Origin: Deltaproteobacteria bacterium
GTDB lineage: Bacteria > Myxococcota_A > Bradymonadia > UBA7976 > VGTA01
Direction of reading: 5' to 3'
DNA: 7,620 bases
Assembly (NCBI GenBank): GCA_016874875.1
Contig: VGTA01000142.1
Coordinates: 1-7,620 of the forward strand
How positions within the stretch are numbered: position 1 is the stretch's first letter; each line of letters begins with the position of its first letter. Positions 1 through 5,813 of this stretch are shown one piece after another. Under the pieces are notes generated by a model that did not search any database, had not been told where the DNA came from, and saw only the letters and a program-made list of their open reading frames with translations. The position numbers and the translations under genes are program-made.

Positions 1-435
1 CCCACGCCGTCGATTACGCGCCCGCTCGCGCTCTCCTCGGGCGCGCCGGGCGCGCCGCCGTCGGCGGTGGGCATCAACGTGCACATCTCGTCGCGCCAGT
101 TCGCGCTCGTCGAGCGCCGCAGGGGCGAAGAGCTGCTCTTTGTGGGCAGCGAGCAGCCGGCGGTGGTGGGGCGCTCGGAGCGGGCGGGCTGCCGGCTGCC
201 GGCGATGGACGACCTCCACATCAGCCGCGAGCACTGCCTCGTGCGCCTCAAGGAGCTCGGGGGCTGGGAGGTGCTCTGCCTCTCCGAGCTAGGGCTGCGC
301 GTCAACGGCGCGCCGCTCCGCGCCGGCGAGACGCTGCCGCTCTTTGACCGCGACGCCCTCGAGCTCGGGCGCTCGCGCTTTGAGTTCCGCGCCGGCCCCC
401 TGCGCGTCACCGGCGCGCGCCGCGAGGTGCCTTAG
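1..435 (+). CDS. FHA-domain protein, C-terminal part (5' end outside window)
   Basis: The reading frame is open from base 1 to the TAG at 433-435. An in-frame GTG at 67 has no convincing ribosome site and the codons before it encode a Pro/Ala/Ser-rich linker, so I treat the gene as truncated by the window edge. Counting from that GTG, the protein shows the forkhead-associated landmarks in order: V-V-G-R-S near residues 33-37, S-R-E-H near 53-56, and N-G near 80-81, followed by the closing strands (D-A-L-E-L-G-R-S-R-F-E-F) and about 15 further residues. FHA domains bind phosphothreonine peptides, so this is probably a cytoplasmic signalling module joined by a flexible linker to an unseen N-terminal part. 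That part could be anything from a kinase to a secretion component; nothing here decides it. Confidence 0.82.
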   Translation, partial: PTPSITRPLALSSGAPGAPPSAVGINVHISSRQFALVERRRGEELLFVGSEQPAVVGRSERAGCRLPAMDDLHISREHCLVRLKELGGWEVLCLSELGLRVNGAPLRAGETLPLFDRDALELGRSRFEFRAGPLRVTGARREVP

Positions 436-446
436 CGGCGTGGGCG

Positions 447-455
447 TGCTAGAGT
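447..455 (+). promoter_or_regulatory. Possible extended -10 promoter element
   Basis: TGC followed by TAGAGT (450-455) matches the extended -10 pattern TGnTATAAT at four of six hexamer positions and lies 36 bases before the ATG at 492. No good -35 box is seen 17 bases upstream, where the FHA gene ends. Seen by eye only. Confidence 0.28.
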
Positions 456-491
456 GAGGGCTCTTCCCTCCGCCTCCCCTCGGAGCCCCCG

Positions 492-2549
492 ATGGACACC
501 CCCCCCCGCCTCCTCCCCCCTGCCCTCCTCATCGCCCCCCTCCTCCTCGCGCTCGGCGCCCTCAGCCGAGCGACGCGCGTGCAGGAGACGCCGAGCGTCC
601 TGTGGGGCCTCCTCGCCGCCGCCGCCGCCGTGAGCGGCGCGCTGTGGCTCGTGGCGCGCCGCCGCGCCCGCCACGGCGCCCCCTGGGGCGTGACGTGGGC
701 GCCGCGCTGGCCCCTGCTCGGGCAGGTGTGCGCCCACTCCCTGCTCTACGGCGCCTGGCTCCTCTACTGGCCGGCGGCGGCGGGCTTTTTGCCGCTGCTC
801 GGCGCGCAGCTCGCGTTCGCTTATCTCCTCGACATGGCGCTGGTCTGGCGCGCCTCGCCCGTCTACAAGATCACCTTTGGGCCGCTGCCCATCGTGATGA
901 GCACCAACCTCTTCTTGTTCTTCACGGACGCCTATTTTTACTGGCAGTGGCCGCTCATCGCGTTTGGCTTCCTGTCGCGCGAGTTTTTGAAGTGGGAGCG
1001 CGAGGGGCGGCGCGTGCACATCTTTAACCCCTCCGCCATCACGCTCAGCGTCGCCGCCGTGCTCCTCATCGCCACGGGGCAGGTGCACGTCACGCTCGCC
1101 GAGGCCATCTCCACCGCGCACGGCCTCAACCCCTACGGCTACGAGCTCATCTTTGGGGTGGGCTGCGTGGTGATGTGGCTCTTTGGGGTGGGCTTCGCCA
1201 CCGTGAGCGCCGTGGTCACCTCGCTGCTCCTCGGCGAGCTCTACTTCCGCGCCACCGGCACCTACCGCTACGTGGACAGCGCCATCCCCATCGGCGTCTT
1301 CTTGGGCATGAATCTGCTCTTCACCGACCCCGCCACCGCCCCCTGGCGGCGAGACGCCAAGGTGGTCTACGGCGCCCTCTACGCCGTGTGCGTGTTTGCC
1401 CTCTACGGCGCCCTCCGCGGCCTCGAGCGCCCGCCCATGGGCGACGACCCGGGCCTCAGCGTCTCCTTCTTTGACAAGCTCTTCCCTGTGCCGCTGCTCA
1501 ACCTGCTCTCCCCGCGCCTCGACGCGCTGATGGCGCGCCTCACGGCGTGGCGGGCGCGGGGGCGCCCGGTGGGGGAGCTGCTCTCGCCGAGCGGGCTGCG
1601 GGGGGGGCGGCGGTGGGCGGCGACGGGGGTGTTCTTTGCGCTGTGGGGGTCGCTGTTTGCGCTCTGGGCGCGCCCGCAGCTGCGCGCGCACCCGGGGCGC
1701 GACGTGCGGGTGTGGTTCCGCGCCTGCGACGAGACGCCGCCGGAGGCGCGCGCGCCCTTCGCCTGCGCCAACCGCGACCGCCTCTACCGGCGCGCCTGCG
1801 ACGGCGGGGACCTGCGCGCGTGCCACAACCTCGGGCTCTCGTTTGAGGTGGGGGAGGGCGGCGCGCAGAGCGCCACCCTCGCGGCGAGTCTCTACGAGCG
1901 CGCGTGCGAGGGGGGGCTGGCGGTGAGCTGCAGCCACCTCGGGGCGCTGTACTTTGGCGAGGCGGAGGCGGCGGCGCGCGCAGGGGGGGCGCGCGGCGAG
2001 GAGGGGCGCGGCTGGGCGACGCGCGCGCAGGAGCGCCTCCGCCGCGCCTGCGAGCTAGGCGCGCGCGAGGGCTGCTCGCGCCTCGCCACGCTCCTCACGT
2101 CGCCGTGGGTGAGCCCGCGGCGGGTGGAGGAGGCCTGGGGGCTGTGGGAGCGCGCCTGCGACGCCTCCGCCGGCGAGCGCCCGGAGCCCTACGCCTGCCT
2201 CGAGCTGTCGCAGTGGTCCCTGCGCCACCCCGACGAGCGCCGGGCGCTCTGCGCGCAGGGGGCGGCGGAGGCCTGCCTGTCGCTCGACCGCTCCGCGCGC
2301 GCCGAGGCGGCGTCGCCGGGGGGCGGGCGCGCGCAGGTGCGCGGGGAGCTGCGCGCGGCCTGCGAGGGCGGGCACGCGGTGCCCTGCGCCAACCTCGGGT
2401 GGATGCTGTGGCGCGGCGATGGGGGGGCGCGCGAGTCGGAGCAGGGGGCGCGCCTGATGCGCGCGGCGTGCGAGGGGGGGCTGGCGCAGGCGTGCGCGCG
2501 CGCAGACGAGATGAGCGCCGCGCCCGCGCCCGCGCCCGCAGCGCTGTGA
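492..2549 (+). CDS. NqrB/RnfD-like membrane protein fused to a Cys-paired Sel1-like repeat domain
   Basis: 685 residues. Residues 1-310 hold about ten hydrophobic segments (roughly 8-25, 36-55, 76-93, 96-118, 128-145, 150-162, 180-196, 217-247, 262-278, 289-307). H-I-F-N-P-S-A at 176-182 and T-D-P-A-T-A-P-W at 278-285 resemble the conserved HxFNPxA and DPxTxP stretches of NqrB/RnfD ion-pumping subunits. I see no S-G-A-T flavinylation motif, so a redox role is uncertain. A last segment at 376-394 follows an Arg-rich stretch (R-G-G-R-R), which by the positive-inside rule places the C-terminus outside. Residues 412-668 carry eight Cys pairs in Sel1/HcpA style. The ATG at 492 gives a normal hydrophobic N-terminus; its ribosome site is weak (GGAG, 482-485). 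The gene overlaps the next one by four bases. The family call is from memory of motifs; the membrane-plus-repeat architecture is directly visible. Confidence 0.72.
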   Translation: MDTPPRLLPPALLIAPLLLALGALSRATRVQETPSVLWGLLAAAAAVSGALWLVARRRARHGAPWGVTWAPRWPLLGQVCAHSLLYGAWLLYWPAAAGFLPLLGAQLAFAYLLDMALVWRASPVYKITFGPLPIVMSTNLFLFFTDAYFYWQWPLIAFGFLSREFLKWEREGRRVHIFNPSAITLSVAAVLLIATGQVHVTLAEAISTAHGLNPYGYELIFGVGCVVMWLFGVGFATVSAVVTSLLLGELYFRATGTYRYVDSAIPIGVFLGMNLLFTDPATAPWRRDAKVVYGALYAVCVFALYGALRGLERPPMGDDPGLSVSFFDKLFPVPLLNLLSPRLDALMARLTAWRARGRPVGELLSPSGLRGGRRWAATGVFFALWGSLFALWARPQLRAHPGRDVRVWFRACDETPPEARAPFACANRDRLYRRACDGGDLRACHNLGLSFEVGEGGAQSATLAASLYERACEGGLAVSCSHLGALYFGEAEAAARAGGARGEEGRGWATRAQERLRRACELGAREGCSRLATLLTSPWVSPRRVEEAWGLWERACDASAGERPEPYACLELSQWSLRHPDERRALCAQGAAEACLSLDRSARAEAASPGGGRAQVRGELRAACEGGHAVPCANLGWMLWRGDGGARESEQGARLMRAACEGGLAQACARADEMSAAPAPAPAAL
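1725..2495 (+). repeat. Cys-paired Sel1/HcpA-like protein repeats
   Basis: Within the preceding gene, residues 412-668 contain eight Cys pairs. Six have exactly seven residues between them (C436/C444, C472/C480, C520/C528, C587/C595, C624/C632, C660/C668), typically as A-C-E-G-G-x-x-x-x-C. Two have twelve (C412/C425 and C556/C569). Cys-containing Sel1 repeats of this kind (Helicobacter Hcp proteins) form one disulfide per helix pair and are secreted or periplasmic, which fits an extracytoplasmic location here. Confidence 0.7.
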
Positions 2550-3034
2550 GCCCGGAGGGCGGGGGCGCGGGGGGCGACCCCGTGGAGGCGTGGCTGCTCG
2601 GCGAGCTGCGCGCGGGGCGCCCCGTGTCTTTTCGCGCGCTCGGGGGGTCGATGTGGCCCGCGGCGCGCGCCGGGGGGCGCGTCACCCTCGAGCCCGCCGC
2701 GCGCCCGCCGCGCCGCGGGGAGGTGTGGGTCTTTGTGGACCCCGACGCCCCCGAGGGCGCTCGCCTCTCGCCGCTCCACAGGGTGGTGTGGGTGGCGGGG
2801 GGGCGCGCCTGGTGCAAGGGCGACGCCCTCGCGCGCCTCGATGACCCCCGCCCCGCCGCCGCCGCCCTCGGGCGCCTCTGCGCGGTGGAGGGCGCGGGGC
2901 GGCTGCGCGCGGCGCTGGCGGCGCCCCGCGGGGCGCTCGGGCGATTCGCGGGGTGGGCGTTGTGTGTGGGGCAGGGGGGGGGGCGGTGGGCGCTGATAGG
3001 TGCCAGGCTCTTGTTATGTGTTCGAAAATCATGA
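2546..3034 (+). CDS. Small S24/S26 (signal peptidase-like) family protein
   Basis: 162 residues if translation starts at the GTG at 2546, which overlaps the upstream stop as GTGA. That suggests translational coupling. A second in-frame GTG at 2582 is possible. Motifs from the 2546 start: F-R-A-L-G-G-S-M-W-P at 29-38, with S35 the presumed nucleophile; R-R-G-E-V-W-V-F at 56-63; L-H-R-V-V at 77-81; K-G-D-A at 91-94; Asp at 99-100. This matches the S24/S26 layout. The His before R-V-V, in place of the bacterial Lys general base, resembles the ER/archaeal type (Ser/His). There is no N-terminal membrane anchor; only a mildly hydrophobic C-terminal stretch after a Gly run is seen. It may process or mature a partner protein, possibly the product of the coupled gene, but no substrate is visible. 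A G10 tract near the 3' end makes the last 16 residues sensitive to slippage. Confidence 0.74.
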   Translation: MSPEGGGAGGDPVEAWLLGELRAGRPVSFRALGGSMWPAARAGGRVTLEPAARPPRRGEVWVFVDPDAPEGARLSPLHRVVWVAGGRAWCKGDALARLDDPRPAAAALGRLCAVEGAGRLRAALAAPRGALGRFAGWALCVGQGGGRWALIGARLLLCVRKS

Positions 3035-3042
3035 GATATCTC
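3011..3042 (+). promoter_or_regulatory. AT-rich patch with a 10-bp palindrome; possible promoter/operator for the transporter gene
   Basis: In otherwise GC-saturated DNA, 3011-3042 is AT-rich. It contains TTGTTA (3011-3016) and GATATC (3035-3040) 18 bases apart, a weak -35/-10 pair. It also contains the perfect palindrome GAGATATCTC (3033-3042), overlapping the stop of the peptidase-like gene, plus TTCGAA at 3021-3026. The patch lies 85-117 bases before the transporter ATG. A regulator site is plausible but not shown. Confidence 0.25.
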
Positions 3043-3127
3043 GCCACGCGGCGCCGCGCCCCCCTCGCCGCGCCGCGCCCGCTCTGCTAAGGGAGGTCGT
3101 CCCCACACCCGCGGAGCCCCGCCCCCT

Positions 3128-4375
3128 ATGCCCCAGCCCCCGCTCACGCCCCCGCTCACGCCCTCGCTCACGCCCTCGCTCACGCCCTCGCTCACGCCCC
3201 CGCTCACGCCCCAAGAGCGGCGGTGGGTGGCGTACTGCTTCTGCTTTATGCTCCTCATCGGCGTCACCGAGAACCTGCGGTCCGCCCTCATGCCGCTCAT
3301 CAAGGCGCACCTCCAGCTCAGCGACCAGGGCCTCTCGGGGCTCATCATGACCGGCACCGCCGGCAGCGTCCTCTTTCAGCTCTTTAGCGGCCCCCTCCTC
3401 GCCCGACACGGGCACCTGCGCCTCTACCACGCCTCCTGCCTGCTCTGCGTCGCCGCCCTCCTCACCGCCCCCGCCCTCGGGGCCTACGCCGCGTGGCTGG
3501 CGTTCTTCCTCGCGCTGCACTCCGGCTTCACGCTCTTCTCGCTCACCACCAACACGCTCATCCCGCGCCTCGGGGCGCGCGCCGCGGTGCTGCTCAACGT
3601 CACGCACGGCTGCTACGGCCTCGGCGCCATGCTCAGCCCCCTCGCCGCCGAGCGGCTCCTGGCGAGCGCCCCCGACTGGCGCGGCGCCTACGCCGCCCTC
3701 GCCGCGGGCTTTGCGCTGCTGTGGCTCGCCCTCGCCGCGCTCTCCCTCGGCGGGGTGCCCGACGCCGCGCGCCGCCCAGAGGCCGCCGAGCCCCGCGTCG
3801 CCCTCCGCGCCCTCGCCGCCGACCCGCAGGTCCGCCGTTTCGCGCTGCTGTTTGGCGCCGCCATCTCGGCGGAGGTGGCCACCTCGAGCTGGCTGGTGCA
3901 GCACCTCCACGACGTGGCGCGCGTGGACCGCGCGGCGGGGGCGCGGCTCCTGAGCGCCTTTTTCGCCCTCTTCACCCTCGGGCGCCTCGCCGGCGGGCCC
4001 CTCGTGCGCCGCCTCGGCGACCTGCGCGCCCTCCGCCTCGCCCTCAGCGCCGCCGCGCTCTGCCTCACCTGCGTCGCCCTCTCGCCCGCGCGCTTCCTCG
4101 CCGCCCTCCCCCTCAGCGGGCTGTGCTTCTCGATTGTGTTCCCCACCCTCGTGCTCACCCTCAACGCCTCCTTCGCCCGCCACCAGGCCCACGTCCTCGG
4201 GGTGGTCGCCTCCGCCGCCTTCACGCTCTTCTTGCTCTTCAACGGGCTCATCGGACTCGTCAACGACCACGTCTCTCCGCGCTACCCCTACGCGCTCATC
4301 GTGGGGGCGCTCGCCGTGGCGCTGTGGTGCCTCTCGCGGGTGAGCGCGGAGCGCGCGCAGGCACCAGCGCACTAG
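3128..4375 (+). CDS. Major facilitator superfamily transporter (FucP-like style)
   Basis: 415 residues with about twelve hydrophobic segments: about six between residues 34 and 208, a hydrophilic loop at about 210-236 (P-D-A-A-R-R-P-E-A-A), then about six more to 403. N-T-L-I-P-R at 142-147 and the L-N-V-T-H-G-C-Y-G-L-G-A segment at 156-167 resemble the N...LN..H..YG.GA pattern of fucose-permease-like MFS members. L-G-R-L-A-G-G-P-L-V-R-R-L-G-D at 284-298 is a motif-A-like loop at the start of the second half. It probably moves a small organic solute across the inner membrane; the substrate cannot be read from sequence. The ATG at 3128 is the first start after the preceding stop, with a weak GGAG 11 bases upstream. 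A GTG at 3227, directly before the first membrane segment, is an alternative that would make the N-terminal repeats untranslated. The 12-bp repeat length favours 3128. Confidence 0.86.
   Translation: MPQPPLTPPLTPSLTPSLTPSLTPPLTPQERRWVAYCFCFMLLIGVTENLRSALMPLIKAHLQLSDQGLSGLIMTGTAGSVLFQLFSGPLLARHGHLRLYHASCLLCVAALLTAPALGAYAAWLAFFLALHSGFTLFSLTTNTLIPRLGARAAVLLNVTHGCYGLGAMLSPLAAERLLASAPDWRGAYAALAAGFALLWLALAALSLGGVPDAARRPEAAEPRVALRALAADPQVRRFALLFGAAISAEVATSSWLVQHLHDVARVDRAAGARLLSAFFALFTLGRLAGGPLVRRLGDLRALRLALSAAALCLTCVALSPARFLAALPLSGLCFSIVFPTLVLTLNASFARHQAHVLGVVASAAFTLFLLFNGLIGLVNDHVSPRYPYALIVGALAVALWCLSRVSAERAQAPAH
3141..3212 (+). repeat. Six tandem 12-bp repeats encoding (P/S)LTP
   Basis: Six head-to-tail copies of cgctcacgccc(c/t) at 3141, 3153, 3165, 3177, 3189 and 3201, differing only in the last base. 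Each adds one P-L-T-P or S-L-T-P unit to the transporter N-terminus (residues 5-28), so copy-number change would keep the frame. Near-perfect identity suggests recent expansion. Confidence 0.95.
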
Positions 4376-4396
4376 CAATAGGGGCGGCGACTTCGC

Positions 4397-4402
4397 TATC
4401 TT
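4397..4402 (+). promoter_or_regulatory. Possible -10 element before the lipoprotein operon
   Basis: TATCTT (4 of 6 to TATAAT) sits in the only moderately AT-containing part of the 76-base gap, 49 bases before the ATG at 4452. No clear -35 partner is seen. Weak call. Confidence 0.22.
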
Positions 4403-4441
4403 CTCGCTCACCGGCGCGCCCCCCTCCGCGACGCGCCCCCC

Positions 4442-4447
4442 AGAGGA
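4442..4447 (+). promoter_or_regulatory. Ribosome binding site AGAGGA
   Basis: AGAGGA ends four bases before the ATG at 4452 and fixes that start. The same GAGGAC core precedes the starts at 6803/6806 and 7568/7571. Confidence 0.6.
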
Positions 4448-4451
4448 CCCC

Positions 4452-5813
4452 ATGAGAGCCACCTCCCTCGCCCCCGCGCTCCTCAGCGCGGCGCTCACCG
4501 CCTGCGGTCAGCCCACGCAGACGCAGGACGAACTCAACACAGGCACCTCGCTCAACCCAAGCGGGCAGTCGGCATCCCGAGAGTCGGTGGCGGCGCTGGT
4601 GGACCTGTCGGCGTCCGCGGAGCGCCCCTGCTCCGCCACCTTCATCTCCTCCACCCAGGCCGTCACCGCCGCCCACTGCGTGCGCTCGGGCGTGGCGCCG
4701 AGCAGCTACCAGCTCGTGCTGCAGAGTCCCCTCGGCCCCGCCTCTCTCAGCGTACCCGTGAGCGCCATTTTCGTGCACCCGCTGTGGAACGGCGACGAGC
4801 AGCTCGCCGTCCAGCACGTGCAGTCGGTCTACGAGGGCAGCGCCACCCCCCCCCTCGCCACGCAGAGCCTCTACGACCTCGCCGTCCTCACCGTCTCGCT
4901 CAGCCCCCCCGGCCTCGCCCCGCAGATTCCGGGCGCGCTCCCCGGCGGGCCGCTGAGCGTGAGCGCGGTGGCCTTTAAGCGCACCCTCAACGGCACCGAG
5001 CGCACCGCCGAGCTGCTCACCGCCCTCAACGCCGCCCCCACCGCGTTCACGGTGGTGGGCGCGGCGTCGGTGAGCGACACGCCCGGGGGCGCGGCGGCGT
5101 CGGTGAGCGTCTCGGGGGCGCAGGCGCTCATGGGAGTCCACGCGGGCGGCATCGCGGGCGTGGGGGCGGTCTTTGTGCGCCTCGACGCCCACCGCCGCTT
5201 CCTCGATGACGCCGTCACGGGCGTCACCACGGGCGACTACCGCGTCTCGTCGGGGACCTCGGAGCCGCTCAACCCCAACCCCAACCCCAACCCCACTAAC
5301 CCCCCGCCGCCGGCGTTCGACTGCAGCCGGACCTCCGACCGCTTCTGCGACGTGGTGTGCGCGGGGGACGTCGACTGCGAGGTGGCGACGGTGCAGTACA
5401 AGCCGTTCGGCATCCCCTGCGCCGACTCGTCGGAGTGCTCCTCGGGCGTCTGCCTACGCTTTGACACCCAGACCACGCGCTGCTCCGAGTACTGCGGCGG
5501 CAACACGATGTGCCCCCTGGGCTTTGAGTGCCGCGAGGCGGAGTCCGGGCGCCTGGTGTGCGGCACGCCGCTCTCCAACGGCGGCACGCCGCCGCCGCCC
5601 CCGCCGTCGCAGAAGTACTTTGGCGCCGACTGCCGCACCAACGCCGACTGCTCCACGGGCTTCTGCGTGACCAGCGGCGGGCGCAAGTGGTGCTCGTCGC
5701 GCTGCACCAACGACGACGCGTGCCCCATCAGCTACGTGTGCGCCGCCGTGCCCGAGGGCAAGGCGTGCGTGCCGCCCGGCACGCAGATGACCTCGATGCC
5801 CCCGAGCCCATGA
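4452..5813 (+). CDS. Trypsin-fold lipoprotein with altered catalytic-Ser motif and Cys-rich C-terminal modules
   Basis: 453 residues. Signal peptide with lipobox L-T-A-C at 15-18 (lipidated C18), so the protein is probably anchored in the outer or inner membrane. Residues 46-255 look like a chymotrypsin-fold (S1) domain: C60 and C76 flank the segment ending T-A-A-H-C with H75, and Y-D-L-A-V supplies D142. Where G-D-S-G-G is expected the sequence reads S-D-T-P-G-G-A-A at 208-215, so the nucleophilic Ser is absent. This may be a pseudoprotease, or a Thr variant. An Asn-Pro linker (274-287) leads to a C-x7-C-D-x-x-C-x5-C unit (C291, C299, C303, C309), then two Cys-rich modules at 319-370 and 389-439 of the C-x5-C-x(S/T)-G-x-C style seen in myxobacterial surface proteins. 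The stop overlaps the next start as ATGA. The lipoprotein and S1-like calls are firm; activity is doubtful. Confidence 0.86.
   Translation: MRATSLAPALLSAALTACGQPTQTQDELNTGTSLNPSGQSASRESVAALVDLSASAERPCSATFISSTQAVTAAHCVRSGVAPSSYQLVLQSPLGPASLSVPVSAIFVHPLWNGDEQLAVQHVQSVYEGSATPPLATQSLYDLAVLTVSLSPPGLAPQIPGALPGGPLSVSAVAFKRTLNGTERTAELLTALNAAPTAFTVVGAASVSDTPGGAAASVSVSGAQALMGVHAGGIAGVGAVFVRLDAHRRFLDDAVTGVTTGDYRVSSGTSEPLNPNPNPNPTNPPPPAFDCSRTSDRFCDVVCAGDVDCEVATVQYKPFGIPCADSSECSSGVCLRFDTQTTRCSEYCGGNTMCPLGFECREAESGRLVCGTPLSNGGTPPPPPPSQKYFGADCRTNADCSTGFCVTSGGRKWCSSRCTNDDACPISYVCAAVPEGKACVPPGTQMTSMPPSP
5271..5294 (+). repeat. Four aacccc repeats (Asn-Pro linker); G-quadruplex-capable minus strand
   Basis: Four perfect 6-bp units encode the N-P-N-P-N-P-N-P spacer between the protease-like domain and the Cys-rich part. 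The complementary strand reads GGGGTT four times, a classic quadruplex-forming arrangement, on the template strand of this gene. Confidence 0.9.

Noticed and set aside
67..69. GTG 67 as the true start of the FHA gene
   Set aside because: The frame is open to base 1, the preceding codons look like a normal Pro/Ala linker and no ribosome site is seen, so the gene more likely begins outside the window.
432..1937. 501-codon open frame on the minus strand opposite the membrane protein gene
   Set aside because: Very low-complexity Arg/Ala/Gly/Glu composition; it mirrors a + strand gene with clear membrane segments and motifs. Such shadows are expected at this GC content.
1904..2545. Upstream extension of the peptidase-like frame to 1904
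   Set aside because: It overlaps the Sel1-like coding region and reads as Arg/Ala/Gly low complexity. The motif-bearing protein starts at GTG 2546 or 2582.
3141..3212. 12-bp tandem repeats as iterons or a CRISPR-like array
   Set aside because: There are no spacers, the units are directly abutting, the length is a multiple of three and they lie in frame at the start of the transporter.
2095..3357. 420-codon minus-strand frame spanning two genes and a gap
   Set aside because: Pro/Arg/Ala-rich low-complexity translation with no motif; it crosses the coupled + strand gene pair.
3029..4498. 489-codon minus-strand frame opposite the transporter
   Set aside because: Translates to E/G/R-rich sequence without any domain, while the + strand gives a clear MFS protein.
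5271..5294. CCCCAA array as a telomere-like repeat
   Set aside because: Only four units, inside a coding region, encoding an Asn-Pro linker between two domains.
5528..5809. Longer DHH-like protein starting at 5528
   Set aside because: The extension lies wholly within the Cys-rich modules of the lipoprotein gene and reads as Arg/Ala-rich sequence; ATG 5810 gives the typical ATGA overlap.
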